Translations under genes and position numbers: made by a program
Notes under the pieces: model-generated
Told to the model about the DNA's origin: nothing
Databases searched by the model: none
Seen by the model: the letters and a program-made list of their open reading frames with translations, nothing else
Source: Parietaria judaica
Lineage: Eukaryota; Streptophyta; Magnoliopsida; Rosales; Urticaceae
Assembly: GCA_954871525.1 (NCBI GenBank)
Contig: OX940868.1
Location: 18,905,056-18,969,055 of the forward strand
DNA: 64,000 bases
Reading direction: 5' to 3'
Shown: piece by piece, positions 32,192 through 44,161 of the stretch
Position numbering within the stretch: position 1 is the first letter of the stretch
Layout: each line of letters starts with the position of its first letter

Positions 32192-33667
32192 ATGGCGGTC
32201 AACGCTTCATACAAAAGTCAAACTAGCCTCCTCTTTGCTTGTCTCGTCTCAGTCGCACTGGCTCATTTCTCTAATGGCTACTCATTCTCAACCGACCTCA
32301 TACAGGTTGACTCACCCTTCTCCCCCACCTACAACCCGGCTAAAGCCGCCGTGTTCGCCCGCCTCCGACGCGCTTTTGCCCGCTCTGTAAATCGTGCGGG
32401 CCGCTACAAGTCGTTGACCTCGTCTTTGGCGGCCAGGTCCGGCCCGATACAATCGTGGATTGTCCCCAGCGAAGGCGAGTACTTGATGAACATTTCCATC
32501 GGCACGCCGCCTGTGCCGCTCCTCGGGATTGCTGACACCGGCAGCGATTTGACGTGGACACAGTGCAAGCCGTGCGAGCAGTGCTTTAAACAGACCCCTC
32601 GCATGTACGACCCGAGCCGCTCTTCGACTTACCGCAGCCTCACATGCGCGTCGCAGCTGTGCAGCCAGCTCCCGGAATCCGCCTGCCTCACTTCCTCCGT
32701 TGCCGACGACAACGCTTGCGGGTAAAAAATCGTTGAAAAAATCATGATTTTTTTTTAACTTTAAGTTTTTTTTTTTTTTTTTTTTAAGGCTTAACTTAGT
32801 CTTTACAATTTCAATTTACACCATTTTTTTTCTTCCAATAGGTATAGTTACTCCTATGGGGACCGCTCTTTCACCCGTGGCACGCTCGCCTCCGAAACCC
32901 TAACGCTTGGCTCGGCCACCCTCCCCGGCATTGCCTTTGGCTGCGGACACGATAATGGTGGCACATTCGACGAGTCCGGCTCCGGCATTATCGGCCTTGG
33001 CGGCGGTAAACTCTCGCTCGTCTCCCAGCTCGGCGGAACTGCAAAGTTCTCGTACTGCCTCGTTCCCCTATCCGACGAGTCCCGCGTCATGAGCAAGATC
33101 ACGTTCGGCGACTCCGCCTCCGTCTCCGGCGCAGGAGTCGTCACGACCCCACTCGTCGCCAAAGAGCCCAACACGTTCTACTACCTCACGCTCCGCGGCA
33201 TCAGTGTCGGCGACAAGAGGCTCGTCTACGACGCGACGTCAACCTCGAGGAAAAGCCGTGCCGCGTCCAACGAGGGAAACATCATAATTGACTCCGGCAC
33301 GACGCTGACGTTCCTCCCGGCGGGGTTCCACGACGCGCTTGCGTCGGCGGTGGAGGAGGCGGTGGGCGACAGCGCCGAGCGCGTGAGCGACCCACGAGGC
33401 GTGATGAGCGTATGCTTCCGGGCCGGGGACAGGTTCCCGGCACCGATGGTGACCGCCCACTTCGAGGGCGGCGACGTGGTGTTACAGCCCGTGAACACGT
33501 TCGCGAGGGTGGAGGACGACGTCGTTTGCATGACGATGATCGCGTCGGAGGACGTGGCGATCTTCGGGAACTTGGCGCAGATGAACTTCCTCGTCGGGTA
33601 CGATCTTGAAGGAGGGACTGTGTCGTTCAAGCCCACTGACTGTGCGGCCATGGACGTTGAGCTTTGA
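32192..33667 (+). CDS. CDR1-like secreted aspartic protease (family A1)
   Basis: Exons 32192-32721 and 32842-33667 (GT-AG, in frame) encode 451 residues. I use the ATG at 32192, which has a good context (accATGG) and directly opens a signal peptide (LLFACLVSVALAHF, residues about 13-26); an in-frame ATG lies 21 codons upstream. FSTDLIQVDSPFSPTYNP (residues 32-49) is the prosegment motif of the CDR1-like group. The two catalytic motifs are intact: DTGS at 115-118 and DSGT at 327-330. The flap region YSYSYGD and the plant-type Cys-rich insert (CKPCEQCF) are present. The protein should act in the apoplast or secretory pathway. CDR1 itself is tied to pathogen defence, but whether this copy is cannot be told. 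The 120-bp intron contains a long T-run. A copy of its 3' flank lies 3.2 kb downstream. Confidence 0.93.
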
Positions 33668-35193
33668 AGGATATAAGCCTTCAGGTTTATATATTCATAT
33701 ATATACTTACGTATTATGTGTGTGGTTTTTGGAGGGATGATTGTGAGTTTTTTATGCTTAATGCATTTATTTGAAAGGCTTCTTTGTCCTTTTTTTTTTA
33801 TTGAGCATTATGTTGAAAATGTGTGATTATTTCCCATAAGATTATATATATATATAAGTAAAATAATTCTGAAAATTGTACCTACTAAAACGTTGTATGA
33901 TTAATAGCCGTATTTATTTATTTTTCTCTCTGTTGCAAAGTATTTTTCTATCCACAACACTACGGCTATAATTGACCAATTACAGCAAAGTGAACATCAC
34001 CTAAATTCAAATCCAGGATATTTGCCGCTTTCGCCGAAGATGAGAATCAATTAATAAACTGAAACGAGTCATGTAGAAAGAGAATAGAGTAAGAAGGGAA
34101 TGTATTTTTTTTTTCTTTGCAAGAGATTTAAATGATGTGAAAAACATGAGGATATTTTGTTTTAGTAAAGCATAGTGATAAAAGTATATAAAGCTATCAA
34201 ATATGAGGTGACTTATTTTTTGTCCAATATTTTTTTATGGACGTTAATTAATTTTTTAGCTTAGTGCTACTAATCATATCTAAAATGTACATTTATGTGC
34301 TCATCCAATTGTATAACATCTTTTTTCATTTGAATTTGGCAGAAAAATTAGACGAAAGATATATTGCTTCATATTTGTTGATCCTTTTATATTTTTACTT
34401 TATGCCTTAACCTTCTTAATTGATATAAAAGATAATATTTTTACCGCGATTATCTTACCATCAAACATGATAACTAGACATTAGAATTTGAGAAGGGCTT
34501 TTGTAATTTTGATATGAAAAAAGTCGTAACGACATAATTATGTAGAAACGACATTGAAACATAGATATATATAAAAATATATATAAAATAAAATAAAAAA
34601 GACAGCGGGGCATAATATAAGATATAATTACTACAAAAAAATGTGATTTTTAAAAACTAACTTTTAGACATTTAATAATCAATTTCTAAAAAAAATATTA
34701 GACTATGATTGAAAAGGTATATCAATAACTATTAGATAGTGGAATTGAACCATTTCGTTTATGTAATTTCGGAATTGATTTTCTAACTTAATAATTGATA
34801 TAAATTTACAACAACTGAATTATCAATGGCTTAGAACGTTATTATACTATATATATAAAAATAAAAAATAAAAACACACACAACAACAACATTAGTGTAA
34901 GATATATTACCCACACATAAATAAATTAAACAACGGTATCAGTGTTTCAGATACTATTTTATCAATGAAAATCCAATGACACGATTTTATTGATTTACCG
35001 ACTGGAAATCATGAGTTTACAAATTATGAGTATATGAGAAGACAATCTTACCGATAAGTAAACTTACTGATTTAATTTTACGAGTAAATTGGTACGACGG
35101 CTTTTGGGAAATAATTATAAAATTTCATATTATTATCTTAATGAAAGATATACTTATAATTTGATTATAATATTAGTCTGATATATGCATAAT
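33668..35193. other. 3' flank of the aspartic protease and intergenic DNA
   Basis: The part 33716-33845 is duplicated at 36925-37070, and the part about 34195-34465 is duplicated at 58845-59121. The rest is AT-rich with no gene. Confidence 0.5.
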
Positions 35194-35201
35194 GATTAAT
35201 A

Positions 35202-35984
35202 CAAGGTTTTAAATGCCACTTGCCGATTTCGTTTCGCATTTTTTGTTTTACGGATATATTGTTTGCCGATGGGTATGCCGATGGAAAAATTGTAAAAAAA
35301 AGAAATACCGCATGCCGCATATACCGCACTTTTCGCATGGGCATACCGCATGCCGATGGGGTTTTCGACGGATATTTTGTAAAAAATATTTGAGTATTTA
35401 AGCAAGATATTTATATAAGTTCAAAACTACACATTTAATAAATACAAGATATTCGTAAATTAAATATGTAGGTGACATGTATAATATTAAGTCACTTTAT
35501 TAGTTGAAGTGTATAATATTAAGTCAAATTATTATGTGAAGTGAATATGTATGTTAATTAAGTGTGTAATATTAAGTGAATATGCATGTTAATTGTATAT
35601 GTATGTTAACAAATTTAATATTAGTTGAAGTGTATATTATTAAATGAATATGTATATTGAGCGTATATGTATGTTAGGTGAAGTAAATATGTATTCTAAG
35701 TGTATAATATTATTTGAGGTGTATAATATTAAGTTAAATTATTAGGTGAAGTGTATGTGTATGTTACGTGTGAATGTATGATATTAGTTGAATGAATAAC
35801 AAAAAGTCCCACATTGATAGATGATAAATATTTTTGGCGAAAGTTTAATTGGTATTTTTGTCAAAATCTACCAAAAATATAATTTTTAGCGAAATTCCAT
35901 CCAAATTTCGCAATTTTTAGACTATAAAACAAAAAAAAGATTTTCCATGCCCGTGCCCATAATTTCCCGACATTTAAAACCATG
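35202..35984. mobile_element. hAT-type MITE with CAAGGTTTTAAATG ends, 783 bp
   Basis: The left end CAAGGTTTTAAATG and the inverted right end CATGGTTTTAAATG are flanked by a perfect 8-bp duplication, gattaata (35194-35201 and 35985-35992). The interior has subterminal tgccgatgggtatgccg-like repeats and a middle of ttagttgaagtgtataatat-like degenerate repeats. No transposase frame is present. Confidence 0.85.
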
Positions 35985-35992
35985 GATTAATA

Positions 35993-37456
35993 TACATGTG
36001 TATACCAATATAAATTAATAATGTTGGGATCTGAGAATTTTATATATTATTGAGGCTATTAAGTTGTCAAGGTAAAATTTAGTCATGTTAGTTAGAGTGG
36101 AGACCATACAAAAATATTATTTTATTGAAGTTATTAATTTAATGAGTATTAGTTTAATAAAGTTCTAATGTATATGTATAATTTATGTTGAATGAACCAA
36201 TTTTGTGAGAAAATGAAAATTCAACGTGAGCAAAGAATGAAGCAATTTTGAGAACTAAGATAAGAAAAGATCCGACATTCACAAAGAATGAAGCGATTTG
36301 AAAGAGTTTATATATAATAAGATATATGAATGTCATTTTAAGTCATGGCTTGCCGGCGCGGAAAGCTCAAAGTTCACCTCGATAATTTAAGGAAAGTCGC
36401 TTATGATCTTGAATACCAAGACCTGGCTTGTTTTAATTTGCACGGCTACATATGATCCTTAGATAATGGTCGGTCAAGTTGGCAAGTATAATAGTATTCG
36501 GAGTCCCATGACTCACGAAATCTCGTCAAACGCAATAACATATTAGCATTGTTTTTCAACGCAATACACTCGCGGCTGATGTGACCGAAGTATGTCTTTG
36601 CATTGCGAGAAAATTGCACGCTTCAGTAGGCTTTTCTTTTCATTTCTTTAAAATTTTATAAATTTTAAATTAATGACTCAAAATCAATTGAATCGACAAA
36701 ATTCACGGACGAGAAGATACATGACATTGCATGGTGGATAAGTCGGCTAGGAGGATCACCAGCTCCGTGAACCATAATGGATTTTAGCTTCTTCTTTGTA
36801 AGAGTAATAATCCTCTTAATAATATGAACTAACCGATCATGATCGTGATCATATTGTAATACAATTGATATTGAGATGGTTATATGATGAACAATGTTGG
36901 TGTTGTATATGTGTATTTTTTTATGTTTGTATGTCTACGTGTGTGTTGTTCTTGAAAGAAATGATTGTGAGTTTTTGATGTGTAATGCATTTATTTTGTA
37001 GGGCTTTCATAGTCTTTTTATTAAGTGTTAGGTTGAAAATGTGTGATTTATTTCACATAATTTATTTCTATTTTTTCTTTGCAATTATGTGGATCGTCTT
37101 AAGACTTAATCTGTGATAGTGATGAAAAAGTACAAACTTATAAGCGTTGAATAATCATAACTGCATGTAGAAATTAGAAATTATTAACACGGTTGCTCAA
37201 ACATACATATAAAGAAAAAGAAAAATAATAATATCTATCGTCCCTCAAAAAAAAATCTATATATGTATGTACATATAAAATAAATAAATTAAATAAATTC
37301 AACTTTTCTTACAAATTTATCCAATAAAGTAAGAAGTGTAAAAATCTAAATAAATCATATATTTTTGTGTTAAGTAATAGGTACATAGGAATGTCCTTAA
37401 ACTTTGAATCGGTTTACTTTTTCTATTGAGTTTCAACTTTTAGCAGCAATACCATC
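35993..37456. other. Intergenic with a copy of the protease 3' flank
   Basis: At 36925-37070 the text gattgtgagttttt, taatgcatttattt and gttgaaaatgtgtgatt repeats, in order, the sequence following the aspartic protease stop codon (33716-33845). No protease coding sequence accompanies it. The rest has no recognised feature. Confidence 0.55.
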
Positions 37457-38405
37457 TGTTGATACAGAGAAATGGATCACACACTGTAGCGGTCCAATGC
37501 CTCGTGTTGGATCGGGCACAATGTCGTTTGTTGACTTTCGTGGATTTTGAGTTTGGGCTTCTGGCACCTCAAAGTCGATCGGGTCTTTTTCCTGACACGG
37601 GACCATATCCGGGCCCGCACACTACCTTATGACAGGTTCGGGCACCACACAGATTCGGTCTCCACGTGGAAAAGATCGCAGAGTTGACTTTAAGATGAAC
37701 CCTGGTGGATAACACCTCCGGCCTGCGTCATTAATTCAGATTCGGGTCCTGCGCTCTATCCGTAAAGTCAGTATATCTGCGAGAGATATTAAGGCCAAAG
37801 GATAGAACGAGCACCACGCTGATCCTAAACCTAGACAGGGGAAGTTGTATATCGTGCCAGAATTTTCTCCAGAGCTTCCGCTCTAGTTGGATTTCTCTAT
37901 TCCGGAACCTGACAAAACAACATCGCGGTCAGGGAGAAACGAGGGTTTTACCCCCCGATTCACCTCCGACGCTCAACATTAGGGGATATTTGAGTGAAGA
38001 TCGGTTTTGGGAGCTTTTGAGGCGTTTCCCAAGTGTTTTCTCAGGTGAAAATTGTGTTGAAACCGAATGAACCCAAGCCTCCTGTTTTGCGATTATCTCC
38101 TATTTATAGTTATTTGTATCCTCGAGATGTGGCCGATCCAACGCCGCAAAAATCACGGCGATCGGAGAAGTGACATGCCCTCACGCGCGGTCGGAAGACG
38201 GCGGGCTCGCTGGAAGCTTGGAGCCCAAGCTGCTGACGTCAGCCCTCCACGCGAGGGAGACACGCGTCGCCTCGCTGCTGGAGCGACGCGGCTCTACTGC
38301 ATGCACGACACGTGTCCTCGCTGGCTGGTGGGTCCCACAGTGTTCAGCCACGTGGTGGGGCCCTCCTAGGCTGTCCTGTAGGGTCCCGGACTTGTCCCGG
38401 GTCCG
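37457..38405 (-). mobile_element. Probable solo LTR, unclassified
   Basis: A block with moderate GC unlike its AT-rich flanks, running from TGTTGATACAG at 37457 to GGTCCGTTTTACA near 38405. On the minus strand it has a TATA-like CTATAAATAG near 38100, and its ends would read TGTAAAACGG...TATCAACA. I could not find a matching target-site duplication, so the ends are provisional. The open frames at 38067-38508 have no recognisable product. Confidence 0.45.
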
Positions 38406-39995
38406 TTTTACACAAATTTTATATCAATTTTGGGTATTTCAATATTTTTGGGATCATCTGGACACTCCATTTTTACAAAATGGACTTCCGGAGAATCTTT
38501 TCGGCTAAATTGATTATAATTAATTAAGAAAAAAAATAGATTAACAACTTTTTCTTAATTAATTAAGTTACTTAAAATACCCGTAACACAATCTAATTTT
38601 TTTTAAAATATAAGATATTGGCTCTTTTAAAATTTTGTGCAATACATGATTTATTTAATGTTTTTTGGAATAAACTTTTTTGCGATAGAAGTCTATAAAA
38701 ATTGATTAAAAAATAAAATTGCTGAAATTACCATTAAAAATGTTATGTGCCACGCAAAGGTTAGTATTTTCCATCATCTTTTAACGCGTATGCGGCAATA
38801 TGCTACTTGTTGAAAGTTTGGGGGTATCTCTGCCATAGTCTAAAACTAAAACTAATGGGGCATAATGCTCCAAGAACAAGAAGCAAGGGGAGCGGTGGAA
38901 TTAATAACGCCATTTACTCTTTTTTTGTTTGATATTTTTTTTGTTAAATTCATTCACTGTGCAGAGAAAATGGTAGATTATACTTATAACATAGACGAAA
39001 TCAATATTCCTATCAATATCATATGCACTACAAATATTCTTGTAATTCTATAAAGTTCGTTTCCTAAAAATGGATTAACCAACGACGTATCTTACAATAA
39101 TTGTGTGATTAAATTACAAATAAAGCATATGTATATACTATATAATTATATATACTTGCATTGATAATATATATATATATATAAGTGCATCAATATTATA
39201 AAATGTCTTTAAGTTCTAAGCCTCTAACAATCCATATATTGGGTGTATAATGAAGCTCAAAACCAATTGAAAGTGGGGCCCGATTCCCAATTGTTCATTG
39301 AGTAACCACTCCACCATGTTTGTCCATTTTCTCTTTGTTCTAAAAGCTTTTGTCTCTTTTCTTTTGTACTTCCAAGTTCAAAGCTCATTGGATCACTACA
39401 AAGCTGCCAGATTTCATGTTAAAAAGTTATGCTTAGATCATAAATTTCCATGTTAATTATTATTATTAATTTTTGTAATGGTTGGTATTAATCCTACTTA
39501 ACAACCCAATAAATAGATAAAGCTACAGTAAAAATTAATCAGGAACGGGAGTATTTAAGTTTTTTCTTTTGTGGTGGGCAAAAATATCTGCGTGACTAAA
39601 TAATTTCATCTAATTACGGTCTGCTTTACTACGCGTTTTAGTCTGTTTTAGCTTCACATGTATCACGTAAACCACGAAAAAAAAAAGGATATTACGAATT
39701 CTTAACGAAATCATATATATATTTTTATGGACTAATTTTTAAGTAGTTTTGCAAACAATAAATTATTGTTATTTGTTGAGTTTAGAAGTTGAGATAGAGA
39801 TAGAGTTCGTTATTATTGGTGAAATAACTAATATTATTACGTCTCTGACCGACAATTTGACTCGTGACAGATTTGACCTTTGACCCCAAAATATATTCTC
39901 TCACTCTCTCTCCTCTCAAAATCAATGCCTTCACCGATCATCAACTCTCTCTCTCTCTCTCTCCTCTGTTGTTGATTGCTGTTAGGGCCAATTCC
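38406..39995. other. Intergenic, upstream of the SH3-domain gene
   Basis: AT-rich DNA; an (AT)n run at about 39167-39182 and a CT-rich run at 39943-39964 just before the SH3P1-like gene. No other gene is supported. Confidence 0.5.
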
Positions 39996-40004
39996 ATGCT
40001 CTGA
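39996..40004 (+). promoter_or_regulatory. Minimal upstream ORF (ATG-CTC-TGA)
   Basis: A two-codon frame ends 8 bases before the start codon of the SH3P1-like gene. If the transcript begins upstream of 39996, ribosomes would meet this ATG first. Its effect is inferred, not shown. Confidence 0.4.
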
Positions 40005-40012
40005 GCTCTGCC

Positions 40013-43000
40013 ATGGAAGCTATTCGGAAGCAGGCCACCAAGCTCAGGGAGCAAGTCGCCAAGCAGCAACAGGTGTGAGCTCTTGCTTTCTGAAAGTAGT
40101 TGGACTTTTCTTCGTCTCTTTTGTTTTGTTGGGTCCTTTTCTCTGTTCGTTGAGGATCGAGGTGAGTTTTTGTGCATGATTCGGTCGCTTTAAAGTAGAT
40201 AAAGTGTCGCGAAATGTTTCCTTAGTTGGGATAATTTGGTTTGAATCGAGAACTAGGTGTGTAGTTGAGCTTCCATTAGTATGCCACAGATCTGTATACA
40301 TGAGCAACCGTGAACGCATAGTGATAGTGATCCATTAAACAAGATTGGTTGTGAAGAAAATTGGGTTCAGAATCATGAATTTTCGACAACATTAGAGTGA
40401 TCGAGTGGTTGGCTTGGCGAATTCGGATCGTATAGAGGACAAAGTGTTGAGTCGGGTTCGGTTTTGGATTCGCTGCTGATAAATTGCTTAGAGCTAATGT
40501 TCTCATTTCGGTTTGAGATTGTTAGGAATTTCGACTTATAACTCCATATAAAAAAAAAACACCAAAACGCAAGTCGAAATTGAAGTTATAGTAGTACTTA
40601 TTATCTCAATCGAAGTTTGCTCGAATACACCCTCCTGCTTGCTCTCACTCGTTTTTGTGCTACACCGTACTAAAATGACGGCTACAAAGTTATATAAGCG
40701 AAAATACGTAGGACAACAATAAGCTGCGTGAAAAGTCTAAAAAAACCTTAGCTACATAACGCTCAAAATAAACTTTGCAGCTTTGACAGCTCTGCGTCGG
40801 GCCTCCATAGTGTTTCCAAGTAAATTAGGTTTCACATTCAACAGATTTTTATTTTATTTTTCATGTTACAGGCGGTATTGAGACGATTGGGAAGCTTGAG
40901 CAGCGAGACCGCGATGATCGATGAAGATGAGCTCTTATGCCACCAACAAATTCAGAACTTGTACAATTCGACAAAGGCTGCAAAGGTTTACACTCAAGTC
41001 CCTCGCACGTTACGTACAACTTAAGTTACAATATCTGATCGAGAATTTGTCTACAGCATTTTCAACGGAGTATTGTTCGTGGAGTTGAAGGGTTTATTTC
41101 CATAAGCTCAAAACAGATAGAGATAGGTATTGAACTGTTCTTGCTTACCAAGAGGGTTGTGTTGCATTTTTCTTCTTTTCTCGAGGCTAATTTTGTTCGA
41201 AAAACTCAGTGAGAAAGTTGGCCGAGCAATGTTGCAAATACGGAGACACGAACGAAGCTGTTCATCCTCCTCTGGCTGGAGCTTCTACTTATTTTGGTTC
41301 GATGCATAATTCGATGGAAAAGGAGAGAGAGTCGTTGCTTATGTTGCTTAGAGAGAAGGTAATTTCTTCACCATCTCAAGAGGAACGTGCCATGTACGGG
41401 ATAACCCTTTGATTTTGTGATCGATATGCGATGTTTTTAGTTTTTTATCATGCTTAGAATTCAGAATCCTGCAATTTATTCCTTATCAATTAAGTGAAAG
41501 GGGTTCAAGTTAATAATGGTGCTTAAACTTAAATCATGAATTTCATGAAATACGCGTTCAATGAGCTTGATAATTTGAGTATTGAATGTACTGGCTTTAC
41601 CCTGTGGCATTCGAGGGATAAAAGTGGCTGCCAAATATAAGTCGTAAATTCAATTTGGGTAGTCAAGAAAACGGCATGGAATCATTCGTTCATATTCGTG
41701 ATACCCAGTTTTAATAATGTTAGCGTGAAATGTTTCAAGTATTTCTATCTTTTCAGAAGAACCCAATCTTTGAAATAGCTTTGCTGATCATTGCAATTTA
41801 TTTCCCCCTTTTTGCTTTGGTGTTAGTTTTATCATAAATTCCTTTCTTGTTTATTTTTTTGTAATCGTGTCACAGACTTTGAATATGTAGGTTTGTGATC
41901 CACTACGAGCACAAATAAATGGAGCGCCTCTGGAGGATGCTCGTCATTTGGCTCACCGCTACGACAAGCTACGCCTGGATGTCGATGCTCAGGTAATTGT
42001 TTGCAAAAACAATCTTACCGAGTATTTACAGTGTAATAATATTTTTTTTTTCTCTCATTAGGTGGGGGAAGTACTGAGGCGGCGGTCAAAGTCAACGGGC
42101 CCTTCAGCATCCGAAGAGAGCTTGATAAAGCTTCAAAACGCGGAAACGAGATTAAACGAGCTTAAATCTTCTATTATGGCTCTTGGGAGAGAAGCAAGCG
42201 CTGCTATGTTGTCGGTTGAGGAGCATCAGCAAGAGATGACATTCAATATGCTTCTTACTATGGTATTTTAATTTCTGAATACTCACCTTTCAGTGCAATA
42301 AGTTCAATTTATATTAATTGCGGACTTTTATCATTTTATAGCTTTAATAATCATGAATTTTCATTGATATACAGCACCGTTTGATCATTGATTTTTTGTT
42401 AGAAATCTTTCCCTCCGAAGTGTACGATCATATCTCAACGCTGTCGACTCTAATACCTTATGTATTTCAGGTTGATGCTGAAAGATGTTACCACCAAAAG
42501 GCTCTTTCCCTTTTAGATCAGCTACACGACGAGGTATTCCTCTATAATATCCAATAATGGGACGAGCCCATCATGTCAAAAAAAAATCTTATCAAAGCTT
42601 TTTCGATATTCAAGCTTAGATTATCGTTTATTTATTATATTCGTGTTCATGCTAGATGACCCTAGAGAAGCAGCCACAAGATCTTCCATCGTCGCCTTCG
42701 AGTAAAATCCAAAAAGACGTGGACGAATGGCTTGAAAACCAGCAGAACGATCGATTCGCAAATCACAAGAACACAAACGAAGATGACGCATTCTTCATAG
42801 CCAAAGTAAGACATTTTACTGAGTTTTTAAAACCAAAGCTTTTGGTCCTTAATTTTTACTAAAGAGTTACAAGATAAGACTTACTACATGATTTTCTCGC
42901 ATTTCGTTAAGTTTTTCTGCCACCTTACAGGTAATTCACCAATTTGATGCTCAAGCCGAAGGTGAATTGAGTCTATCAGTGGACGATTTTGTTGTAGTTC

Positions 43001-43313
43001 ACCAGGTACTTTCACCGCCTCCAAGTTTTAGTTTGTTCTCAAATCAATTCGTAATCTACATTTTGGCCGACAAAAAACATTAGAAATCACCTGAAATTGC
43101 CAGAAAAATAAGTACCTATATCAGCATTATACGCTAGTAATTCATAGTTCAATAAATAAAACCCTACAGGCTGTGATTTTTGTTTATAATTAATGGCGTT
43201 ACCAGGTAGCTGCGGACGGGTGGTCAGAAGGATTATGCAATGGAAACTCGGGATGGTTTCCGTCAGCTTATGTTCTACGACAGGACAAGGCGGTGGTGAC
43301 CAAAATCACGTGA
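40013..43313 (+). CDS. SH3P1: SH3P1-like BAR/SH3 domain protein (membrane trafficking)
   Basis: Ten exons join in frame: 40013-40072, 40872-40985, 41057-41126, 41210-41358, 41891-41992, 42062-42262, 42471-42533, 42656-42805, 42931-43005 and 43206-43313. They give 363 residues. The N-terminus MEAIRKQATKLREQVAKQQQ is diagnostic for plant SH3P proteins. Residues 1 to about 255 form the BAR-like coiled domain (CHQQIQNLYNSTKAAK, GAPLEDARHLAHRYDKL, SVEEHQQEMTFNMLLTMVDA). The C-terminal SH3 domain starts at residue 304 (VIHQFDAQAEGELSLSVDDF, DGWSEG, SGWFPSAYV), with a relaxed ALYDY motif (VIHQFDA). In Arabidopsis the family works in clathrin-linked endocytosis, cell-plate formation and autophagosome formation. 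All introns are GT-AG and short except the first (799 bp). The choice of paralogue SH3P1 over SH3P2/3 rests mainly on gene order. Confidence 0.93.
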
Positions 43314-44109
43314 ACGGCCATTTTTTGGCCGATAATTTGTATTAATTATTTTTGTCGCGATATATATGTATATTCTCCTGCTTATTGTGTAATTTATAGC
43401 GTCAATTTTTAAGGTGCTAAGTGAAGAATAAGAAAAATGTGTGTAAAAATAATAATGTCTCTGTGATTTATAAGCTGTTATATGGAAAGTAGTTGTATGA
43501 ATATCTGGAGATACATTGCATTTTCAAAGTTGCAAATTAAATAATAATAAGTCAATATTTTATTTTATCAACCTTTTCCCACTATTTTCTTCTGTCATTT
43601 TGGTCAAAGAATGAAATAAATAAAAGAAGAAGAAAAAGTTATATCAAGAAAGTAGTTGACTTTTGATATATCAATTAAATTTGCTGCTTTAAGATTTTGG
43701 CATAATTGAAATTAGCTCTACAAAACTATCCCGTCGGGGTGAAAAATGTAAGCCCCGAATTCCGGTTTTGGTCCGGTCTGTCCCCAAAACTGGGAGCTGG
43801 AGACTGGACCGGGGCAATAAAATGTCCAGTAAGGAGTGTTTTTGTTAAATAAATTAATAAAAGAAATTAGCCATTTCGAGTTCGCCCGGTTTCATCTCAG
43901 ACTCGGCATGGTTTGAGATTGGACTTTTTCGAAAGCAAACCGAGAGGAAAAATGCCAAAACCAGTATCGAATTGTGGTTTACGTAAGCTGGACTCTTTCG
44001 AAAGCAAAACCGAGAAGAAAAATGCCAAAACCGGTATCGAATCGTAAAAACTCATCGGTATACCCGTAAAATCGAGTCACCGGTTTTTTATTTGATAAAA
44101 AACTAAACG
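43314..44109. other. Intergenic between the SH3 and polyamine-binding-like genes
   Basis: The part about 43735-43850 (cggggtgaaaaatg, then accggggc) looks like a decayed hAT-type MITE. A 69-bp tandem duplication follows (listed separately). The rest is AT-rich. Confidence 0.45.
43921..44058 (+). repeat. Two-copy tandem repeat, period 69 bp
   Basis: The unit begins ggactttttcgaaagcaaac at 43921 and recurs as ggactctttcgaaagcaaa at 43990, continuing through aaaatgccaaaacc and gtatcgaat in both copies. It lies about 50-190 bp upstream of the predicted TATA box of the next gene. Confidence 0.85.
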
Positions 44110-44117
44110 TATAAATA
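44110..44117 (+). promoter_or_regulatory. TATA box of the PotD-like gene
   Basis: TATAAATA lies 52 bp upstream of the ATG at 44162. Confidence 0.6.
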
Positions 44118-44161
44118 CAACAGAGAGGAGTGAGCTTCAATCCGCTGAAGCTTCCGTTTCC

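Noticed and set aside
37457..37978. A shorter LTR ending at CTCAACA (37978)
   Set aside because: TGTTGA...TCAACA ends look right, but the flanks ccatc and ttagg do not match and LTR-like sequence with a TATA box continues to about 38405, so I kept the longer, provisional block.
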